Notes under the pieces: generated by a model
Seen by the model: only the letters and a program-made list of their open reading frames with translations
The model's database searches: none
What the model was told of the DNA's origin: nothing
Shown here: piece by piece, positions 55,824-64,000 of the stretch
How the letters are laid out: each line of letters begins with the position of its first letter
How positions within the stretch are numbered: the stretch's first letter is position 1
Source of the DNA: Neostapfia colusana
Taxonomy: Eukaryota; Streptophyta; Magnoliopsida; Poales; Poaceae
Assembly (NCBI GenBank): GCA_030760725.1
Contig: JASWHV010000001.1
Coordinates: forward strand, 78,079,683-78,143,682
Length of the DNA: 64,000 bases
Direction: 5' to 3'
Made by a program: the position numbers and the translations under genes

Positions 55824-56007
55824 TGTGATGCCCCGGCCCGGGAATCGCAGTGGGAGGTGCCGTGTGATGTGGCACCCAAAAGCATGCACGAAAAGAGGCG
55901 TAAAAACATAACGAAACCATTTTGTTACTCAAGATAATTTATTTTACAACATAATGTACACACGCAGCGGAAATTAAAATTTTCTGGACAATCTACTCAC
56001 TCTCGAC
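55824..56007 (-). repeat. Family-B-like LTR end fragment, interrupted by reverse element
   Basis: On the minus strand it ends GGGTGCCACATCACACGGCA through to GGGGCATCACA, a diverged version of the family-B terminus at 18470-18554 (GGGTGCCGCATCGCACGGCA). The preceding plus-strand bases TAAAC (55819-55823) are its candidate duplication. The LTR of the reverse Tekay element is inserted after TCGAC (56003-56007). Confidence 0.65.
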
Positions 56008-59000
56008 TGTCACACCCGGTTTTTCCGAAGAACAACCAAATGAATATCACATGTATGCCAGGATCATTTTCTCATACATGTGATGACAAATAGTGAAGCA
56101 TCATTTATTACAAGCCAGGTGTCGAATATAAATAAGTCTTACATAGCAAATGTCTCAATGGACAATAATAAGTTCATCACAAGTAAATAAACTAGCAGCA
56201 GAATATTATTCTTGAGGGCTCCATCACAGGTGTTGCCCGGGGGTCTCCATGAACCTAGAAACCTTCTTCGGGTCCAAAATCTTGGTCATTATACACCACC
56301 TCATTATCTTGACCTGAGCAGCAATATAAACCAACAAATATGCAAGGTTGAGTACCGATGGTACTCAGCAAGTGTGGGAAAGTTATGTCATGCATGGCTA
56401 GAACAAGGGGAGGTTGAACTCATGGTTAAAGCACTATGCCATTAATACCTATTACCTTAACTTATTAAGCACCTACATTACTACACAGGTGAAATGGTCC
56501 CAATCTCCCATCCCATCATCATAATCAAATAACCATAACATCATTTCCAATGTTAAGCTCCCCGCTTAACATCCACAACCTCCAAGGTCATCATTCTCTA
56601 ATCATGAATAAGTCCAAGCCGCTCTTGACTGTGAGCACGGCTGTCATGACAGTTTTGACTCTGCAGAGTTTGTACCACTGTACCCACATGTAGTGATTTC
56701 ATCCCCCGTTGCCGGGTGGACTAAAAGAACCTCCATTATGCCAGTGGCTACGATCCACATTCACACTTCCCAGGTGTGTAGCCAGGAGATCACTACGAAG
56801 CCTTTACAAAGGGATTCCCGATGAGCGTGGGCCCACTGAGGTTTCACCCCTAACAGCATACAAGAGGCTCCAACCCCGCTGCAGTGGCCCCCTCTTGAGC
56901 CTTGCGGTTCATATGGTAGTCCAGCTGACACCTATTCCACGCACCATCCAACACACCCATACTACGCCGGGGATACACCTAATTAATTGGCCAAGCTGCC
57001 CCATCTCAGCATGTGGTTGGCACGGTAAAGCCAGGTTACATGCTCCATGAACCGGTCCTTAGGATCCAGGCAAGTACTAAACACAAACCCGAGTCTCGTG
57101 CACCCAGCACACAACCAAAACATCCAACTTGCCTTGATCCCTACCTCTACATAACTCACAATATCTCATTCAAGAGTATGGTAAAACAACCTGATGATCT
57201 CATATCCCAAATATCCCATTCTAAGCATGGCTAAGCATATGCATAATAATAAATGACATGATAAAATAAATCCCAATCCCAAGCTACAAGGGAACAAGGT
57301 AATGTAATTCTAGGGAAACTTCCTAGCATGGGTTTCATATTTAACTTGACAATGCAATAATTCTATCTAAACATCCTAGTATAGGATCAAAGTGGTCAAG
57401 GACACTTGCCTCCTTCCTGCTGCTCTTGAAATGGGTAGTCCTGATCTTGGAAAGGAATAACTTGCTCTTGAGCAGGTTCTACATCATACCATCACACATA
57501 GCAAAAGAAAAACAACGATCCATAAGACATAGTTCACACTTCCACTTCATACAAACCACACATTCACATGTAACAAAGCCATTCACAACTTCTATGTGTT
57601 GTGTTTACTCTATGTGTGTTGATCTTTGGCTTACAAGCACTTTTAATCATGTGTATATGATTCCTACTTTTGTATTCACATTTATGCTTGCATACTTTAT
57701 ACATGAGTTTCCAATTTAAATAATTTTCCTTATATTCAATTACTACACCTTTTAGCTACCAAGTATGCATGAAAGGTATTTTCCTTTTCCATATGTGTCT
57801 TCAGAATTTCTACCAACCCTAAACTGAATTCTTTGGATTTTAGAAACTCCATTTATCATTTACTAGTTGCTATATTTTCAGATTTAATTCCTATGCCTAA
57901 ATGTGAACTTTATTAGGAAAATAACAAGACACATCATCTAAACAGAATAGGTTCTGATCTAAAATATTTACTAATATATTTTTGACCTTTTCCTCTGATG
58001 TAAACTATTTTACATTTATTTTCCCTATTTTCAGAACTATTCTTTACTTAAAAATGTGTCCCTATACTAATAAATGTGAATAATAAATTAAACAGATTCA
58101 TTTCAGCCCAAATATATTTTTATCTCACTCCAAAATTTTCTAAGTACTGAGAAAGTTTTTAATTTAATTTTGACAATATGTGTGTCCCACTTTTTAAATT
58201 TTAAATACTAGCCACATATTCAATTTCATAACATAAATATCAAACAGGGTTAAAAAGGTAAACTCACCCCACTACAGGGTCTATAATATTATTTTAACAA
58301 TTTTCAGGGGTCTAGCTACTCATAATAGAGGAGTTTTTCCTAATTTTTATTAAGTCCAGGGGCTAAAACTGATTTTTAAATGAATTTACATGATTTTCTG
58401 AAGTTCCAGGGGCTAGATCAGAAGTTTCCGGGGCTAGCTCTTATTTCCCGAGAACCCCAGGGGGCAGCACGTAAGATTTCCAGTCTTTATAACGCGGGGC
58501 TGACGTGGACCGTCCGATTTAAAACAGACGGCTGAGATTATAACGTCGAACCGGTACGTGGGGATTTAAACTCTACCGTGCGATTTAAAATAAAAGGCGC
58601 ACAAGCAGCCACGTCGCTCTTATCGAGCGCGGGCGGCGCTGCCCGGCGGCGCACGGCGGCGTGAGGCGGCGATCTCGCCGGAGAGTTTCGGATCTTCGGG
58701 AATTCTTCCTAAAACTGTGATTTTATGGCATAGATCGGTGGAGGGGAGGTCGGGGATCTCACCTCGGGGGTTTTCTTGAGCTCGGAGGTCCTGGAAGGCG
58801 GTCGGCGACGAGGTCTGAGGTGAATTCACGGCGAGGCTCGTCGGCGCTGTGTTTGAACCGCAAGTCACCAAGTTTTCTGCACCTGCAAGGTTCCCCGGAG
58901 GCGGTGGATCAAGACCAGCGAGTTAGATCGGAATTTCCGAGCGTAGATCGGCCAGAATTTGCCGGAGAAGCTCGGGTTCTCACCGGAGAGAAAATTGGCG

Positions 59001-59437
59001 GATCGCGTGGGAAAAACGGGACAAGGCCGGGGTTTTTTTAGACGGGGGAGGGCGGCGGGTTGGTTTAGATCAAGCTGCAGTCTTCGGGGTCCGGAAATCG
59101 GCTGGGATACGCGAGAATTCCTGATCGGTTTTGATTCGGGTGAGAGAGTGCCGGCCGATCGCGGCGCGGGCGCGAGGAAGAAGAAGGCTGGCGGGCCCCG
59201 CCTGTCAGTGGGAGGAAGGGGGCGCGCGCGGCTGCGGGCTGGCGCGGGGTTTGGGTGGGCCGGCTGGTGGTTTTCGGCCCACTGGCTGGTTTTTTTCTGT
59301 TTTCCTTTTTCTTTTTCTATTTCTTTTCTGTTTTGAGTTTAAATTGAATTCCAGTTTGAATTTAAATTGTTGCAAAACATGCAACACGTCCAAAAAATTT
59401 TTAAATTCCCCTCTTAACAGGATTTTGGAGTGTTACA
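56008..59437 (-). repeat. 3' LTR of the reverse element A-family copy
   Basis: 3,430 bases, complete, the reverse complement of the element A LTR. It groups with the LTRs at 1 and 12055 by shared variants. The TATA box is changed to TAAAAAAA (around 59034-59041). The antisense 113-codon frame is at 56709-57050 (+). The outer flank is TCGAC (56003-56007). Confidence 0.93.
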
Positions 59438-59451
59438 GCTCTACCCCCCTT
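59438..59451 (-). other. Polypurine tract of the reverse copy
   Basis: AAGGGGGGTAGAGC on the minus strand directly before the 3' LTR, with the full G6 run that element A has lost. Confidence 0.85.
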
Positions 59452-59482
59452 AAAAGAAATCTCGTCCTCGAGATTGGTGGTT

Positions 59483-60028
59483 CTAAGAAAACAATTCCGG
59501 AAATTGTGCCTTGAGCTCATCTTCCCGTTCCCAGGTGGCTTCCTCTTCTGAGTGATGCTTCCATTGCACCTTGCACATCCGGATTCTTTTATTTCTGACG
59601 AGGCGTTCCATTGTCTCCAAAATCTTGTATGGTTGCTCGGCATAAGACAAATCCTTAGCTACGTCCACTTCATTCATGGGTAACACCTCTTCAGGCGTTC
59701 TCAGGCTTTTCTTGAGTTGTGACACATGGAACACATCGTGCACATCCGATAGACGAGTCGGTAACTCTAGTTGATACGCCACTTCGCCTTTCCTTTCCAG
59801 AACTTGAAAGGGTCCGATGTATTGAGGTGACAACTTCCCTTTCACCTTGAACCGATGAAGTCCTCTGATAGGGGACACCTTGAGATAGACATAGTCTCCC
59901 ACGTTGAAAACGAGCTCTCTTCTTCGTACATCGGCATAGCTCTTTTGGCGTGTCTGTGCTATCCTCAAATTGTTGCGAATTTCCCTCACCTTCGCCTCGG
60001 CTTCTTGTAGTACTTCTGGACCAAACAC
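59483..60028 (-). pseudogene. pol: Reverse copy: integrase C-terminus and chromodomain
   Basis: Last 181 codons of pol: QEAEAKVREIRNNLRIAQTR, LSPQYIGPFQVLERKGEVAY, LPTRLSDVHDVFHVSQLKK, then the chromodomain-like end KVQWKHHSEEEATWERED and ELKAQFPELFS. A one-base deletion near 60030 (AGTAAAGTG in element A, AATAAGTG here) separates it from the integrase core. In this clade the module is thought to direct integration to heterochromatin. Confidence 0.9.
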
Positions 60029-60564
60029 TTATTTTCCCCCGTTTGGTTCCAAAATAGGGGAGTTCTACACTTTCTCCCGTACAAAGCTTCAAACGGTGAC
60101 ATCTTCATACTAGCTTGATAGTTGTTGTTATAGGAAAACTCCGCATACGGTAAGTTGTTATCCCAACTCCGATTGTTTTTGAGTGCACATGCCCTCAACA
60201 TATCTTCAAGAATCTGATTGGTTCTTTCCGTCTGCCCATCAGTTTGGGGATGATAGGCAGAACTAAAGTTCAGATGGGTTCCCATGGTTTCGTGCAACTT
60301 CTGCCAGAACCTCGAGGTGAACTGTGTCCCTCGATCCGACACAATCTTCTTTGGCACTCCATGGTAACACACGATCCTTGACATGTACAACTCTGCCAAT
60401 TTGGATCCGCTGTAGCTTTCTTTCATGGGAATGAAATGAGCTACCTTGGTTAGCCTGTCAATGATGACCCATATTGAATCATATCCTGATTGGGTCCTAG
60501 GCAATCCCACTATGAAATCCATACCGATTTCTTCCCATTTCCATTCAGGCACTTTGAGTGGTTA
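59986..60564 (-). pseudogene. pol: Reverse copy: integrase core
   Basis: Continues after a TAA (60562-60564), where element A has CAA. It contains GMDFIVGLPRTQSGYDSIWV, VSDRGTQFTSRFWQ and HPQTDGQTERTNQ, so the DDE triad is complete, and here the residue before the second Asp is Ser as usual (Leu in element A). It ends in a shifted tail after FWNQTGE. Confidence 0.9.
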
Positions 60565-61215
60565 CAATAATCCCGCGGGTCGTTGATGCTCTGCTTTCAC
60601 CAACTGACATGTGTCACATAGGGCAACATGTTCCGCGACATCTCGCTTCATGCCATACCACCAATACCTGCTCTTGAGGTCCTGATACATCTTCGTACTC
60701 CCAGGATGAATGGAATGGTCAGAATCATGAGCCTCCTTCAAAATCAATTCACGGATCTCCTTTACTTCTGGCACACAGATTCTTTTCCCGTGCCACACCG
60801 TTCCTTGTTCATCCTCTCTAAAACCAGGAGCTTTATTTTCCTTGATGAGTTGCCTGATCTCTTGTATCTTCTCGTCTTTCTTTTGACCCTCGCGGATGTC
60901 TCGCTCTAGTGTGGAGTCCACTTCCATGGCGATGGCTTCACCACTATTTACCAGGCATAGATTGAGCCTTATAACCTCGTCCTTCAATTCTGCAGGCATG
61001 TCCTTCAAGCTCAACTTATTGACCTGCACTTTCCGACTTAATGCATCGGCCACGACGTTTGCTTTCCCAGGATGGTAGTTGATGCCCACATCGAAGTCAT
61101 TGATTAGCTCTAACCATCTCCTTTGTGTGAGGTTGAGATCTGGCTGTGTGAAAATGTACTTCAAACTCTTATGATCCGTATATATCTCTGTCCTCTTCCC
61201 CATCAAAAAGTGTCA
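60562..61215 (-). pseudogene. pol: Reverse copy: RNase H end and integrase zinc region
   Basis: Lies between the TGA at 61213-61215 (CGA in element A) and the TAA at 60562. It contains YTDHKSLKYIF, VVADALSRKVQV, HDSDHSIHPGSTKMYQDLK and CDTCQLVKAEHQRP. The RNase H motif is normal (DALSRK) where element A has DALSWK. Confidence 0.9.
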
Positions 61216-63414
61216 CCAAATTTTCAACGCGTGTACCACTGCGGCTAGTTCTAAGTCATGTGTAGGATAGTTTTTCTCGAGCTTCCGAAGCTGCCAGGAT
61301 GCATATGCCACGACATGCCCTTCTTGCATGAGAACACATCCCAACCCGTTTCCAGAGGCATCACAGTACACTGTGAAATTCTTCTGCACATCTGGCATAA
61401 CCAACACTGGGGCTGTTGTCAATCTTTTCTTTAGCTCCTGAAAACTCGTCTCGCACTGTGGCGTCCATGTGAATGTGATTCCCTTCTTCAACAGTTTGGT
61501 GAGGGGTCTCGAGATTTTAGAGAATCCCTCAATAAACCGTCGATAGTATCCAGCCAATCCCAAGAAGCTTCGAACTTCCCCAACATTTTCAGGGGTCTTC
61601 CACTTCTGTATATCCTCGATTTTGGCGGGATCTACAGAGATTCCTCCCTCCGAGATTATATGTCCTAAGAAGGGAACTCTCTTCAGCCAAAACTCACACT
61701 TGCTCAACTTGGCATATAGTTGGTGTTCTCTCAGCCTCTGCAACACCAACCTTAGATGTTTCTCATGTTCTTCTTCATCTTTGGAGAAGACGAGAATGTC
61801 ATCAATGAAAACCACCACAAATTTGTCCAGATATTCCATGAATACCTTGTTCAAGAGATACATGAAATATGCCGGGGCATTAGTTAGCCCGAAAGGCATG
61901 ACAATGTATTCATACAGTCCGTACCGAGATACGAAAGCTGTCTTGGGAATATTAGATTGCCTTATCTTGAGTTGGTGGTATCCTGACCTGAGATCAATTT
62001 TCGAGAACACACAAGCTCCCCTCAACTGATAAAGCAAGTCTTCAATGTGGGGTAATGGGTACTTGTTCTTGATGGTTACCTCATTCAAGGCACGGTAATC
62101 CACGCATAACCTTTGGGTTCCGTCCTTCTTGGGCACAATTATGACCGGAGCTCCCCATGGTGAGGAACTAGGATGAATATACCCCTTCTCCGTCAATTCT
62201 CTCAAATGATCCTTGAGTTCTCCCAGCTGCTTGGAGTCCATCCAATAAGGTCTCTTGTATATCGGGGCTGTTCCAGGCACTAGCTCAATTGCGAATTCCA
62301 CTTCACGATCGGGAGGCATACCTGGCAACTCCTCCTGAAAAACATCTGGATATTCCCTGATAATCCTGATCTCCTCCACTTTCACCTCAACTTGATTTAA
62401 TTTAATGTCACTCCTAGGCTCTTGTATTGTTATGAACTTTACTCTTGTGCCACTAGGGTGAGTTAATTCCACCGTTCTGGTCGAACAATGGATGATTCCC
62501 TTATGTTTGGTCAACCAATCCATACCCAAGATAATATCTATCCCTTGTGAATCTATCACTATGAGGTTAGCAGTAAATACTACCCCATTAATGTCTAGGT
62601 TCACTTTGGGACACACTTGTCTTGTCCTTATTTCTCCACCCGGAGAGTTTACGTCTAGCATATGGTTCATTTGTGTTATTGCTAGGTCATGCTTCTTAAC
62701 AAACCCTTGAGCAATGAATGAGTGGGTACCACCAGAATCAAACAACAGGGTTGCAATGTGTAAATTGGCAGGAAACTTACCAACTACCACGTCGGGTGCC
62801 TCTTGTGCTTCCTCCATAGTGACGTGGTGCACCCGTCCTCTCATTACATTCTGCTGTTGTGGCTGCGCGGGCTTCTTCTTTTGGCACTTATGGGCATAGT
62901 GCCCCACTTCACCACAATTAAAACATTGCACCCCAACCTTAGGTGCTTGGCCTTTATTGTCTTGGGGTTGGTTTGGGGGTCCTTGCACTGCTGGTCGAGG
63001 TGGATATGCGGGGCGAGGCTGCTGTACAAACTGACGTTGCGGCTGTGCTGGTGCTGCCGGAGGCCTGTAGTTCGGGTTGTACCCTCTTGATGCTGAGTAG
63101 GGTAGCGCAGCACGGTTCGTCTGCCCTGCAGGTTGCTGCATCAGACGTGGGCGGGTGTTGCTCCCTGAGGCTTGATGTGACCACCCGGCCTTCCTCTTAT
63201 TCTCATTTTCCAAGGCCTTCAGTTTCCTTTCCACCACAAACGCTCTGTCCACCATCTTTTGAAAGCTTTCATACTCATTTGAGGACATTGCACACTGCAT
63301 TTCTGCGTTAAGTCCCTCCACGAAACAATCTTGTTTCTGCTCATCGGTCTCTATGTCCCGTGGGGCATAACGGGATAGTTGAGTAAACTTAGTGAGGTAT
63401 TCCCTCACTGTCAT
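61213..63414 (-). pseudogene. pol: Reverse copy: gag C-terminus, protease, RT, RNase H start
   Basis: 733 open codons joining gag to pol in one frame, showing that this family makes a single gag-pol frame. Order: end of capsid (MTVREYLTKFTQLSRYAP), Pro/Gln linker, complete zinc knuckle CFNCGEVGHYAHKCQKKK, protease LLFDSGGTHSFIA and IILGMDWLTKHKG, the IREYPDVFQEELPGMPPDRE junction, RT with FVVVFIDDILVFS, and RNase H CDASGNGLGCVLMQ. The protease motif reads DSGG where element A has DSGA. It is bounded by TAG 63424-63426 (CAG in element A) and TGA 61213-61215. The ATG at 63414 is internal. Confidence 0.93.
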
Positions 63415-63951
63415 GTTTCCCTGCTACAATCCCAAGAACTCCTTCCTCTTGTTTTTGAGTTCACCTCTTGGGATGTAATTGTTGCGGAAGCTACGCTTGA
63501 ACTCTTCCCAAGTGATGCTCTCAGGGTCATGATGGGCGGCCACTTAGGTGGTCCACCAATCAGCAGCAGGTCCATGCAATTGATGAGAGGCAAACAGCAT
63601 CTTCTCATACCCTTGGCACTGTATGATCCTCATCTTGCTTTCAATGGTCTTTAGCCAATCATCTGCCTCCAGAGGTTCAGCAGCACTTGCAAACTTTGGA
63701 GGTTGAGTCCCTAGAAACTCACTCAACCTTGGTTGGCGTGGTGTAGCTTGTGGAGGTGGAACTTGATGCAAGTTGGCCACCACTTAAGTCAAGTTCTGGA
63801 TGAGCTGATTTTGATTCTCCAGCATTTGGTGGAGGGGATCAACTCCTTCACGGCGACCACCCCTGTCCTAGCCTCCTGAAAGATGAGGGTTGCAGGCCTC
63901 ATCGTTGTTGTTGGCGGGGTTGGCAGCACGACCTTTTCCTCTTCTGGCCAT
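63415..63951 (-). pseudogene. gag: Reverse copy: gag N-terminus with four stops
   Basis: Gag begins at 63951 (MARRGKG, corresponding to MAGRGKG in element A) and is cut by TAG 63868-63870, TAA 63784-63786, TAA 63544-63546 and TAG 63424-63426. Three of the four match CAG or CAA codons in element A, so they are C-to-T changes. Between them are readable blocks such as RLSEFLGTQPPKFASAAEPL and LPLINCMDLL in another frame. Not translatable. Confidence 0.9.
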
Positions 63952-64000
63952 TTGGCATGATCAACCAAATGTTAATTTAAAGTATTACGTATTATCTCAC
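63952..64000 (-). other. Reverse copy: end of leader before gag
   Basis: The 49 bases match 7493-7541 of element A. The ORF0 of this copy, if present, lies beyond the right edge. Confidence 0.8.

Overview
This window is a repeat-dense stretch of a plant nuclear genome, almost certainly from a grass. I base this on the kinds of element present: Tekay-type chromoviruses with LTRs of about 3.4 kb, a CRM-type (centromeric) chromovirus, a SIRE/Maximus-type copia element, CACTA transposons with TNP2 and second-gene remnants, and an Au-type SINE. I find no intact host gene, no tRNA or rRNA gene and no CRISPR array. Nearly everything is nested retroelement, and every element coding region carries stops or frameshifts.

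Layout from the left. Positions 1-15457 hold element A, a Tekay-like chromovirus on the plus strand: 5' LTR (1-2801, cut by the window edge), PBS, a second LTR (2855-6286) that looks like a later solo-LTR insertion, an extra ORF upstream of gag (from 6457), gag-pol (7542-12009) and the 3' LTR (12055-15457). Element A sits in a long LTR of another family, called B here (15458-18648), which itself interrupts a SIRE-like copia pol (18649-19585; copia 3' LTR 20574-22228). Next come an unassigned stretch, a second B-type LTR (about 23060-25842), and two CACTA elements in tandem or nested arrangement ending at 30096 and 33303. The second CACTA lies in another degenerate Ty3/gypsy element (C: 33304-33952 and 37881-40561), which is also split by a solo family-B LTR (33953-37880) with a perfect 5-bp duplication.

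From 40562 a Tekay-related LTR (E) begins. It is interrupted by a complete CRM-type chromovirus on the minus strand (41295-48704, 934-bp LTRs, duplication GCCTC). Immediately beyond, 48745-49545 carries two fused fragments of host genes: STT3, the catalytic subunit of oligosaccharyltransferase, and the plastid dicarboxylate (2-oxoglutarate/malate) translocator DiT. LTR E resumes at about 49970-51065. Then follow a reverse family-B LTR carrying an Au SINE (51066-54888), the 5' end of another minus-strand Tekay-like element (D), a further B-like LTR fragment, and a second copy of the element A family on the minus strand (56008 to the right edge).

The most interesting signal is the extra ORF upstream of gag in element A. 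Its first 21 residues copy the histone H3 N-terminal tail, including an exact eight-residue block around K9 (TARKSTGG). The same element family encodes an integrase that ends in a chromodomain-like segment, and chromodomains of this kind bind H3K9-methylated tails. A truncated ORF at the same place in element D also starts with an H3-tail-like sequence. This could be a retrotransposon-encoded histone mimic. The STT3-DiT fusion inside LTR-like DNA is the second most notable object.
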